Position numbers and translations under genes: made by a program. Source: Diaporthe sp. PMI_573 (taxonomy: Eukaryota; Ascomycota; Sordariomycetes; Diaporthales; Diaporthaceae). Taken from it: 64,000 nt of DNA. The notes beneath the pieces are model-generated. The model made no database searches. It had not been told where the DNA came from and saw nothing but the letters and a program-made list of their open reading frames with translations. Positions 21,374 through 31,315 of the stretch are shown here, piece by piece (position 1 is the first letter of the stretch; each line of letters opens with the position of its first letter). Where the stretch lies: positions 992,001 to 1,056,000 of the forward strand of contig JAJTUP010000018.1 in assembly GCA_021399435.1 (NCBI GenBank), written 5' to 3'.

Positions 21374-23170
21374 TTAGTCGACGTACTTCTCCAGCGTGGC
21401 CATGGCGCCCTCCTCGTGCAGGCTCTTGAGCGCCTTGCCCAGCTCCTCGACGAACATCTTGTCGCCCCTCAGATCGTCACCGAAAAGGCTCTTGATGCTC
21501 AGCAGGGCGGACGGGTCGGTGCCGCCCTCGCGGGCGAGCTTCTGCAGGCGCTCGGCCATGGGGTCGTCGATGTGGATGGGCTTGCCCTGCTCATCAACAC
21601 CGTTGAGGTAGCGGAACCACGAGGCGACGGCCAGCGTGAGCCTCTTGAACTTGTGGTCGCCCGAGTCCCAGATCTGCTCGGCGATGGAGGGCATGATGAA
21701 CTGGGGCAGCTTGCCGGACCCGTTGAGGGTCAGGCGGGTGATCTGGTCCATGATGGTGGGGTTGGAGAAGCGGTGCATCAGCTGCTTGATGTAGTCGTCG
21801 ATGCTGACGCCCTCGATCTCGGGGAGCAAGGGGCGCACCTCCTCGTGCATCATGTTGTAGAGGAACTTGTTGAAGACGGGGTTCTCGATCACGTTGTGCA
21901 CGTACTCGAAGCCCGCCAGGTAGGCCATGTAGGACATGGCGGTGTGGGACGCGTTGAGGAGGCGGAGCTTGTGGCACTCGAACATCTCGACCTCGTGGAC
22001 GTTCTTGACCACCTGCACACCCACCTTGTCGAAGGCCGGGCGGCCGTTGGCGAAGGTGTCCTCGACGACCCACTGCATGAAGGGCTCGGTGACGACGGGC
22101 CACGCGTCCTCGATGCCGAACTGGGCGGCCAGGTTGGTCTTGTCGGCCTCGGCCGTGCGAGGGGTGATGCGGTCCACCATGCTGTTGGGGAACGCGCCGT
22201 GCTCGGAGATCCAGTCGGCCACGGAGGGGTCACGCAGCCTCGCGAAGGAGAGGAGCATGTTGCGGGTGATGGTGCCGTTCTTCTGCATGTTGTCGCACGA
22301 CAGCACGGTGAAGGGCTTGAGGCCGGCGTTCTTGCGGCGCTCGAGGGCGGCAAACAGGAAGCCGTAGGTGGTCTTTGGCGAAGACAGGTCGCCCTTGACG
22401 TCGGCGATGATGTCCGCGTCCTCGGAGTGCAGCTCGTGCGTGTTCTCGTTGTAGTAGTAGCCGCTCTCTGTGATGGTCATGGACACGATCTTGGTGTCCG
22501 GGTGGGCCATCTTGGCGATGACGGCGTTGACGTCGTCGGGCGCGTACAGGAACGAGCTGATGCTGCCGATGACGCGCGCCCGGCTGCCGCCGGCCGACCG
22601 CTCGATGGTCGTGTACAGGCCGTCCTGGGGAACCAGGGCGTCGCGCATGCCCGCGTCGAAGGGCTTCAGGCCCACGCCGCAGATGGCCCACTCGCGGGCG
22701 TCGCCGGCGTTGGCGTTGAGCAGGTTGTCGACGTAGACCGCCAGGTGGGCGCGGTGGAAGCCGCCGACGCCGATGTGCACGATGCCCTCCTTCAGGCCCT
22801 CGCGGCTGTAGGTCGGGATCACCGAGGCCTGGAGGCCCTCGTCGCCGCCGTACGACGCGAACTGGGCCAGGTTCTTGTTGCTCAGCCTGAGCGGCTCGGG
22901 TGCGGGTCTGGAGGCCATGGCTTCTGCGGCTGAGGCTTGTGACGATGATGATGTGGTGGAGAATGAATTGTGGGAGGATAGCCGGCTCGACGCCAGCAGG
23001 CTCTGGGTTTTCCGGACGGCATTGGGCCTGTATATATTTGTGAGGGATGGCGATGTGGAGTATACACCGCTTGAGCCAAGGGTGACAGCTCTGCTGCTGT
23101 TGCCGGTGGACTGGATCAAGTTTTTATTATGGGCCCTGAGGCCAGCTCTTGCTAGTCGGTTCATTGACAT
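21374..23170 (-). CDS. Mannitol 2-dehydrogenase with N-terminal extension
   Basis: Single exon, 598 aa from the ATG at 23170; an internal ATG at 22918 (GCCATGG) gives 514 aa, close to the usual fungal length of about 500. The enzyme is an NAD-dependent long-chain polyol dehydrogenase converting mannitol and fructose in the cytosol. The dinucleotide motif HIGVGGFHRAH lies early in the core, and the catalytic Lys-x4-Asn-x2-His is present in CHKLRLLNASHTAMSY. The 84-residue extension is rich in Arg, Ser, Thr and Asn with almost no acidic residues, like a mitochondrial presequence; two starts could give two products. Strong third-position GC bias produces a 505-codon antisense frame, which is a shadow. 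Confidence 0.92.
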   Translation of the reverse strand: MSMNRLARAGLRAHNKNLIQSTGNSSRAVTLGSSGVYSTSPSLTNIYRPNAVRKTQSLLASSRLSSHNSFSTTSSSSQASAAEAMASRPAPEPLRLSNKNLAQFASYGGDEGLQASVIPTYSREGLKEGIVHIGVGGFHRAHLAVYVDNLLNANAGDAREWAICGVGLKPFDAGMRDALVPQDGLYTTIERSAGGSRARVIGSISSFLYAPDDVNAVIAKMAHPDTKIVSMTITESGYYYNENTHELHSEDADIIADVKGDLSSPKTTYGFLFAALERRKNAGLKPFTVLSCDNMQKNGTITRNMLLSFARLRDPSVADWISEHGAFPNSMVDRITPRTAEADKTNLAAQFGIEDAWPVVTEPFMQWVVEDTFANGRPAFDKVGVQVVKNVHEVEMFECHKLRLLNASHTAMSYMAYLAGFEYVHNVIENPVFNKFLYNMMHEEVRPLLPEIEGVSIDDYIKQLMHRFSNPTIMDQITRLTLNGSGKLPQFIMPSIAEQIWDSGDHKFKRLTLAVASWFRYLNGVDEQGKPIHIDDPMAERLQKLAREGGTDPSALLSIKSLFGDDLRGDKMFVEELGKALKSLHEEGAMATLEKYVD

Positions 23171-26100
23171 TTTGTCACCTGTTGATGTCACAAGGTGATG
23201 AAAGTGGTAGTGATGGGATTAGGTGGGAGGATTCCGAGCAGGTGGGGATACTCGTCACTTGTGGAGGCGTCAAAGAGGTCAGAAAATTTCGCTTTGTTTA
23301 GGCTTGCTGATGATGAATGAAAGAGAAACACCAAGAACGTCAGGTCAGGTCCGAGGACACACACGTAGAGATAGGCACGGGTAGATATGCGGCGAGCAAG
23401 CTTGGAGCTTACGCTTAAAACGTTTTCGCGTGGCGTCGACCTAGGTCATGATTAATTAATGATCGACGTGGGGGCTACTTTTACGGGGCATTGTGGCCCT
23501 CAGTCCCCTGACAGCCCTGACAGGAGCGTAGGGCGAACGAAGTCCGGCTGCTACGGTAGCGATCCGCCTCCTTGGCCTCGTGGTACCTATACAAAGACCA
23601 CACAGGGCGTCGCCGAGAGGGAGCTGAGTTTGTGCGTGTGTCTCTTGGTGTGTGGCAGAAAGGGTACGTACAGTGAAAAGGGGGCAGGCTGGGCGGGACA
23701 GGGGTTCGAGCCTCAGACCTCCGGATCAGAGCTGGATGGATCCAGACACTTCACCTCAGGCAGTGTGCTCAGGGTCTTCAAACAGCCAGACCACGGCCAG
23801 ACACTGCCCCCAAGGTTCTAGTCCCTTGCCTTCCTGCATTCTGGTCCAGCCAACTTTGCTCTTCGCTGGCATCGCCCAGAAAACCTCTGCCAGCGCCTGA
23901 AGCATCCGAGTCACGTCGCGTCATATTTCCGACGCTTCTGGATCTTTCCCCGGTTTTCAAGCTTACTCTGTTACGAAAGCCAGCCATTGCCAGCCAACCC
24001 TTCTCCTCCGCCGCCCTCTGCCGCCCTCGTACAAAGCAAGACAGGCAGGCAAAAGAAGAGGCCACGGTCCCCCCCGAGCGGTCGGGCCTCAGCAATCCGG
24101 GGATCGCATACCGACGGACACACCCTTCTTCTTGGCGGGCACGGCAATTTAAACCCCTATTCCCCGTCATAATTTCTATTTTATTCTTTCGTATTGAAAC
24201 AGACACCCCAAGTCACCCAACTTCTTCATTAGTCACCCAATCAATCACCCAATTGTACTCACGTGTCCTATTCAGATGTCTCGCTCAGGCCACCATTTCT
24301 CACCGGTTACTGTGGCTGTTCTCACGCAGATTTCCCCAACCAGCCTCTTCCTCCCGTGGCTCCCTCTCCCCATATGGGGAAAACACAGCAGCGGGATCAC
24401 AGGCAATGACGTGAGCAGCCTGTCATCCTACTCGGTGGAATGCCCGCTCTAGTACCCACACGGGCCCTTAGAAACCTTGACAGCGGCCGACTAGGGGCCG
24501 CCCAAAAAAAAGCTTCCAGAAGCATCGTGGAAACTTGGGGGAGAGCTGCATGACACCTCGGTTATCCCAAGCGAGCTGGCGCCGCCAAGACACGCCATAT
24601 CGCCGCCCACTATTGGAGCTGAAGCTGCTAAAAGCTCACCATTTGGCATATGCTAACGACTGCGCCATGCTGCGATACGAACCTGATTGACAAACAACGT
24701 GATGCGCAGGATTGAACGATTTAATCACGAGTGCACGAAAAGCTCATCCGGAGGTCTCATCTCCTGAATCAATTGATCCATCGCAAGATTTTGTCGAATG
24801 TGATCAGCAGAATAGCAGCGCCATCCTATGGGCAACGCCAGCCAGCCGTTTTCAGCTGTTTAGCATGCTCCACTCTGCGCCTGCACACTAGGTAGGAACA
24901 CACTGCTGAAGATTGTTTCCCATGTACATGCACACTGCAACAGAGAACCCAGATCCTCTCCTGAGCCCTGAGAACTAAAGTCCCTATCGACTTTGTTCCC
25001 ATAATCTTAAACTTAACTACATACAACAGCACCAAAATCATGGCAATACTGTCTCGGCTGACCATGCATCGGGTAATTGCTCGCCCCAAGTGGCCTACGA
25101 GATCGAGCGACGACTAGAGAGTGGCGACTAGATTGGATGAATTGCTATCGGATTGCCGGGTATATTCGACCACTAACCGCATAACCGCATTTATAGGTAG
25201 ACAATCGGGTCAAATCATTTGATAATAATCAAATCAGCGTAAATATTGCTCACTGGGACGACATTTTCACGTCTCACTGTCAACACTGTGTTCTCGCCGT
25301 GCAACTCCAAGGCGCTTCGCAGATTCGCTGAGCGCTGGGTGGCAATGAGGTTAAGATAATTTTATCACCAACATCTGCACATAGAGTTTATTGGACGTCT
25401 AATGGAGGCGCCAATGAAGCACAGCTGCTTCCAAATGGCCTCCTTATAGCAGCATAATAAATGCGCGCTGTGGCAATAGACCAGGATGGACATGTCATAG
25501 GATTAAGCTGTAGCTGCTACGCAGGCAGAATATCCATGTAACGAAGATGTATGTCAAGCACATACGCACACTTCAGTGGATACATGGACGCTACAACTGT
25601 GATTTGGTTCGCTATGACTGTTCCCGTATCGCTGATTTGATCCATTCTTGCCACAATGGATATAAAGCAACCTTACGTCAGCCGAAAGATGCCAGGAGAT
25701 ATAATCACAGCTCACTCGCTGGGCCAGTTGTCATTCTCAATAATGCCAATTTCTGTTACTGGGGTTACATCAATTCGATGCATCTAGCCCAAGAAAAGCA
25801 CCGTTGGGATGGATTAGATACTGTCGCGCTATACTCATGTTCCACTGGCAGAACACCGAGTTCGCAGCGATGTGGCCGGCGAAGGAATCATGCCGACAAG
25901 GTGATAGGTATCACTGTCGTTATACAAGGGTGGAGCCCACATTTCGTGGCCATGACCTTGAGTGTATACAACAGGTCGCCAAATCACTGCGAGGTTTTGC
26001 TGCTCTCGGCCATCAACAATAACCGTGGATTCTCGGGACCGACGTTGAAAAAGGTCGCACAGATATCACAGGCAGGCCAAGGATCTGCTCTTCACCGGCG

Positions 26101-28014
26101 GATTGATCAATGAAACCTCGCTACGATGCAAACATCAAGTCAAAACATGTGAATGGGTCAAAGTGATGGCGTGAGGTCACGCTTTAGGCAGTATAACTAG
26201 ACGCAGACAACGAAGCGGCTGCTCCACTGTCGAGGGAAAAGTGACAGGTCAGACGGCTTGTGAAACTATCTCCAACACTCCGATCGATGACACGGATCCA
26301 ATCTGCAGCTCACTCAAAACAACAAGCCACTACACTCCAGCTTGTTCGCCTAGACCAATATCCGATCGCCGATCGGGGGGGCCAGACCGGTGAAGACCAA
26401 GTGAAATATGATCAAAATACGTCGTAAGGCAGCAGCCCCGCTCGTCTGCAGAAATCGCGGAAGTCCCGGCGCAAGTGTATTATATTTCGACACATTTGTC
26501 GACGCGCATATCGCCTGGCCTGTCGTGAAACAACTGACGACTCGTCATCCGCCTGACCGGCTCTCGTCTCAAGGACTGCCAAGAGGAAGGCGTTTTTTGG
26601 GTAGGTCAAATTGCCAAATTGGCTCTGGGCGTTGGTCAGTCGTGAGCTGAAAATGATACGTCAAGCATCCCGCGGCCAGGCCATCTCGATCATAATTTCT
26701 GTTACTTTCTTCAATGTCTTTGGAAATCCCCGTCGTCTTCCACCATATTGTTGCGCTTGTTTTCCGTCATTCATCAAATGTTAAGACAGGGAAGATGCAG
26801 TTACTTACAGAAACGAAACAAATTGTAACCTTGCAGTACATCCCAGGCTTCTGTGATAATCCAGGTCGGAGTCAATGAATCGGTATGGGGACTAATTCGA
26901 TTATTAAGAACCCAGAGTCTTCCAACTTATACAATACATTTGTATTTCTCGCCGTTGTACGCGCTTGTAGGAACATTATCTTGATTATCGTCATCTGTAC
27001 AGCTACCAAACGCAGTTCAACGCCATGCCAACCGTCTTCAACCTCTCATCGTTGAAGGTGAGATACCACAACTTGGCATTGGTCGAATCATCTCGCACCA
27101 ATTGCTCATATATGCGGGAGAGTGTTTTGATGCATGCGATTACTACGAGACTGGAAGCATCGAGAGGGCTTGCCGACAATGATACCCTCCGAGCACCTGT
27201 GATGCCATCCTGAGGGGTTCGTGAAAACTCGGCCTAGTTGCCACATATGTGTGCGCACAGGCGTATCCACCACACAAGACCACAGAATTGGGGAGGACAA
27301 CTTTTGGGTGGCGTGAGTGGCGTCATTGGCCTCGCTGTACGGCCAAGTCATGCAAACATCATGCCCAATGGGAGCTTTTCTAAGACGCAGAAATTCGCTC
27401 ATGTCTCTCGACCCCTCAAATAAGTTGAACGCAATTTCTAACTTTGATTGTGAGAAGCGCAGAAGCGAGCAGTGGCTAGAAAAGTGTTGCATAGCACGGT
27501 GCATAGGCCGACGGCTGTCTTTGGTTCACGACAGGATTGTGACAAATCAGAGAGCCTCGATCTTCTCTAACATCATTTACACCGTATCTTGTGCGTTGAC
27601 GGGAAGTCTTGGTAAGGGTGTCGACATTTGAGCTCCGATGAACAGGACTGATCTCATAGGTCCGGTGCAGTGGGTGAGTTGAATTCACCGCTTCATATCC
27701 GACTCCCCGTGACATACCGAATCTCAGACCTGGCTGAGACTGGGATCACATGTTCCAAGGTTTCTCTCGTATCGCTGACGAAGACTGAAGTCTATAAAGT
27801 CCCAGTTCGTTCCCCATTGCAGTTGTGTCCTCGAGCAGATGACAATCAGGTCCCAGCCTAAGAGCCCAAGCCAACTGATCTCTTTCCCATCACATAATCT
27901 TGACACACTTTAGCCCGCCTCAGACACCTCATAGTCTAATAGTTTGTCCTTGAGAATTCTCCAGGCCTCCTCATCATTATCTGTGTCGACTTTCTGCCCT
28001 AAAAAGTCATCACT
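23171..28014. other. Gene-poor region, 4.8 kb
   Basis: I find no supportable gene. The longest frame (25547-26113, 188 codons, plus strand) has no recognisable domain or clear splice partners. The part next to 23170 will hold the mannitol dehydrogenase promoter. No tRNA, rRNA, CRISPR or terminal repeat was recognised. Composition shifts to more AT after about 24.6 kb, in contrast to the flanking genes. Confidence 0.5.
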
Positions 28015-30561
28015 ATGCCCAGAATTGTGTCCAACACTGTCGTCGGCAGCAGCCCCGGCCAGTGGTACGGCACACTTGTCACGAGTGGCATCAAATACGA
28101 TGATGGCCGTCCTGTTACAGTTCAGAACAAGCTCTACGTCAAGTTCCTTGCTCCAACCAACACAGGTATCCAGCTGAATGCCGCGCTCACTCCGTGGCAG
28201 CAAGTCGTCTGCACCTTTGCGTCCGAAACCATGGACGACCAGAGCGCTGCCATCACGGCTGAGGTCCAAATTGCGGGACCGTACACATTCAACACCTCGG
28301 ATACCCTGACCTGGGGCATCAACGGTGACTTGACAGGCGATGCCTCCAAATACACTGATTCATTCGAACTTTACGCCGATGAGCTGCCCAGCGGCACAGT
28401 AGAGATCGAGATCCCTGATGCCCCAGATGACGCGCTGTCCAGCTCCAAGCAGACCATCACGCTTACCAAAGGCGGTGTGCCGCTCGCTCTCTCGGCTATA
28501 CCTGGCCAGACGACGCCCTTCACGGTGGCTAGTGGTGAATACACGGTCACGGTGGGTGAGCTGGTTGACGACAACGAGACAGTCATTGCGACAGCGTCCG
28601 TCTCACCGACAGAGATCACTGTTGAGGAGGGCTCGACCACCGCCCTGACTCTGTCCTATGGAACTCCCCAGAAGTTCTCCGCCCTTGACATCACAGTTGG
28701 GCAGCTCTCGCCTCCTCTGGATAGGGAACAGCTCCACGTCCAGGTCAAGGTGGGCGGCGACGAAGTCAAGGTGTTTGACAGTCCCAATAACTACACGACC
28801 AGTCTACGGCGGTTGCCATCATCGGGCACAGCAACCGTCGACGCCATTCTGACCTTGAACAATATCGAGTACACCAGCAAGCAGTCCGTGAACCTTTCCA
28901 ACGCCCTGATCAACGTCAACATCGCGAGCGACAACATTTCGTCGGCCGAGATCGACACTTCGTCGTTCGTTGACTTGCCCATCGAGGTGAGCACTGACTT
29001 GGAGCCGTCGGGCGAGTCCATCGCACTTCGCCTCGTCTCTCAAGACCGGACTGCGTTCATCTACTCCAAGGAAGTGTCCATCAAGGGTGGAACCATCACG
29101 CTCGGCACGCCTGTCGCACCGGGCAAGTACACAGTGAGCGCGGTCGGCTACATCAAGGACGGAACCGTCTATGCCACACAGGTGGCTGACCAGATTGACG
29201 TCGCATCAGACGGCTCTTCTAAGCTCGACATCCAAATTGTGCGAGGGCCGAATCTGCTGGTCCGGGGGTTCCCCGACTACCTCAGCTTTGGCGCCCTCTC
29301 TGACCTCGTCGACCTCGACGGCAAGGACCTCACAGCCGCCAAGGTCACGTCCCTGTTCAAGTACGCTGGCAATGATGGTGCCGGGGACGCTGGTGGCTAC
29401 CTGGCGGACGACCCGGCAACCACCAAGACGGTCGAGCTTGCCTCGCTGGTCTCCACGAACCTTGGTGGCCAGTCCGTCCTGCCCGTCATGATCAGCTACA
29501 CGGTCAACCTCAGCCTCGGCGACAGCGATAAGCTCCTGCAGAGCGCATCCGGGCTGGAGCACTCCTTCGGCAACCTGATCCTCAGTATGCAGCTGGCAAA
29601 GAAGGCGTCACAAAAGGAGGTCCCGGTTGGGTACATCGTCAACCCGGACTTCCTGGGAGACAATCAGCAGGCCGGCCGTACGCCCGAGTACATCATGCCC
29701 GTCGTGGAGCCCCTCACCAAGGCGCTGGCCTATCGCAAGGTAGACGCCGTCGTCCCGTCCACTGTCACCAACACCCTCGCTGGGTACGCCCAGGCAGTCA
29801 ACTGGTTGGTCCGCACGGTGGCCCCCGAGGCGACGTTCGGCTGGCAGGCGAACCTGTGGGGCGTCGGCTCCTCGGCATGGATCTACGACAAGAACGACAA
29901 CACCGTCTCCGTGGTCAACGCCAAGAACACGGCCGCCTACATCAAGGCGCTGGGCGTATACGACGGCGTGTACGCGCCCGACTTCCTAGCCATCGACCGC
30001 TACGAGGCCGACGACTTCACACAGCGGGCGTACGCCAACTCGTACTGCTACGGCCCGCGGGAGTGGGCGCGTTTCTACGACTTCGTGCGCACCGTTGCCC
30101 TGGAGCTGAGGGTCCCCGTGATGCCGTGGCAGATCCCGGCCAGCCGCATCCCGCGCACCGCCGACGACACCGTCACGCCCGGCTCGCTCGAGCCAGACCA
30201 CTGGGGCACGGGCGGCACGTACATCTTTGGCGATCCGGGCATCGGGTCCGACCTGGAGAACATCCACCCCGTCGTGCGTGACATCCAGCCGGGCGCGCTC
30301 GTCCAGCAGGAAAGCGTCGAGTCGCTGTTCAAGAGCGCCGAGCCGTTTGATCTCGGGGTCCCGACTTGGGGTGACTTCCCGCTCCGCGGCATCTTTTCGG
30401 TGCTGCTCGGCGGTGGCAGTACCACCGGCGTGGTGACGAGTATTGGGACGACTGGGAAGTGGACGCAGGAGAGGATTAGCGAGTATATGGCCGATCCAAT
30501 CCCGCTGACCTCTACACCAGAGAAAAGGGCTAGCATGAATCTGCTCTCGGTCTCTCTTTGA
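28015..30561 (+). CDS. Large intronless protein, glycoside-hydrolase-like
   Basis: One uninterrupted frame of 848 aa starting at ATG 28015 (GTCATCACTATGCCC). No signal peptide is seen. The first 400 residues read as several beta-sandwich modules: a CBM-like start (GQWYGTLVTSG, TLTWGINGDLTG) and repeats with GEYTVTVG and GKYTVSAVG, like carbohydrate-binding or fibronectin-type modules. The C-terminal half resembles a TIM-barrel hydrolase: PVGYIVNPDFLG, FGWQANLWGVGSSAWIY, DFLAIDRYEAD and VPVMPWQIPASRIP, with acidic residues on likely strand ends. I do not know the family name or substrate. The lack of introns over 2.5 kb and its high GC stand out from its neighbours and would fit acquisition by transfer. 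Confidence 0.7.
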   Translation: MPRIVSNTVVGSSPGQWYGTLVTSGIKYDDGRPVTVQNKLYVKFLAPTNTGIQLNAALTPWQQVVCTFASETMDDQSAAITAEVQIAGPYTFNTSDTLTWGINGDLTGDASKYTDSFELYADELPSGTVEIEIPDAPDDALSSSKQTITLTKGGVPLALSAIPGQTTPFTVASGEYTVTVGELVDDNETVIATASVSPTEITVEEGSTTALTLSYGTPQKFSALDITVGQLSPPLDREQLHVQVKVGGDEVKVFDSPNNYTTSLRRLPSSGTATVDAILTLNNIEYTSKQSVNLSNALINVNIASDNISSAEIDTSSFVDLPIEVSTDLEPSGESIALRLVSQDRTAFIYSKEVSIKGGTITLGTPVAPGKYTVSAVGYIKDGTVYATQVADQIDVASDGSSKLDIQIVRGPNLLVRGFPDYLSFGALSDLVDLDGKDLTAAKVTSLFKYAGNDGAGDAGGYLADDPATTKTVELASLVSTNLGGQSVLPVMISYTVNLSLGDSDKLLQSASGLEHSFGNLILSMQLAKKASQKEVPVGYIVNPDFLGDNQQAGRTPEYIMPVVEPLTKALAYRKVDAVVPSTVTNTLAGYAQAVNWLVRTVAPEATFGWQANLWGVGSSAWIYDKNDNTVSVVNAKNTAAYIKALGVYDGVYAPDFLAIDRYEADDFTQRAYANSYCYGPREWARFYDFVRTVALELRVPVMPWQIPASRIPRTADDTVTPGSLEPDHWGTGGTYIFGDPGIGSDLENIHPVVRDIQPGALVQQESVESLFKSAEPFDLGVPTWGDFPLRGIFSVLLGGGSTTGVVTSIGTTGKWTQERISEYMADPIPLTSTPEKRASMNLLSVSL

Positions 30562-31315
30562 GAATCTCTTCACAAGTTATGCATTTCCTTGGTTATTGCA
30601 GCAGTTTCGTCTTAGTCTTTGCCCTAGGTGCCTATGAGCAGACTGATAAGATAGGAAAGAGAAAGGCAATAATTGAATGACCAGTATCTTACATTACCCG
30701 TATGCCAATGTCATTTGGTAATGACAGCATAGTGCACTTGTACTACGAGTATGCCAAAGTAGAAGAGTTTTGAGACCCATCGATATCCCAGGGCTCTTGG
30801 TCTCCTGGACAAGATACGAATCCTACCACATATCCGTCGATTCCAGCCAACAGCTTAAATGTGTAAGTCCCTCGGTCCGGCAAGCTCTATCCTTGTATTA
30901 CTGTATGTTGGAGGCCAAATGCAACGCCAAGACGCCCTAACTTCGTCCTGTTGGACAGGTAGGGGTTAGAAATACTGTCCTCGGCTGCCTTGTAGGTTTG
31001 CTGGGCGTTGGTTGGCATGGCTCAGGCTAACGTTGGGACAATTTCACCACCAACAGCTGCATGTTTAGTCTGGTAGAGCTCCACTAGAGGCGACTGGAAA
31101 ATCACAGCCAATGCAACCAAAATCTATTTCCGGGTTCTTGAAAGACCCCGCAGCTTGAGCGCCCGATTCACGTCGTCATTCTGGTCGTGTCTATTCGAGT
31201 CTGGCGTTCTTGAAACTCTGTTGCGGTTCCCACAAACCTTTACTGTCAAATCCACCGGAAGCCGTGGGCTTGTTCTGCTGGTGCCGCTACACACATGATA
31301 CAGCCAGTTCCAATC
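30562..31315. other. Intergenic region
   Basis: 754 bp between two plus-strand genes, presumably the P450 promoter. No repeat, RNA gene or further coding signal recognised. Confidence 0.45.

Noticed and set aside
21416..22933. A 505-codon plus-strand frame
   Set aside because: It lies antisense to mannitol 2-dehydrogenase, whose catalytic motifs are intact. The Val/Gly/Asp/His-rich translation is the usual shadow of a GC-biased gene.
23700..23735. T-loop-like GGTTCGAGCC, possible tRNA
   Set aside because: No acceptor stem or D and anticodon arms can be folded around it.
25547..26113. 188-codon frame in the gene-poor region
   Set aside because: There is no recognisable domain, splice partner or composition typical of coding sequence here. 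I mention it only as a possibility.
27106..27504. 132-codon minus-strand frame
   Set aside because: No domain, no consistent start context and no neighbouring exon could be joined to it.
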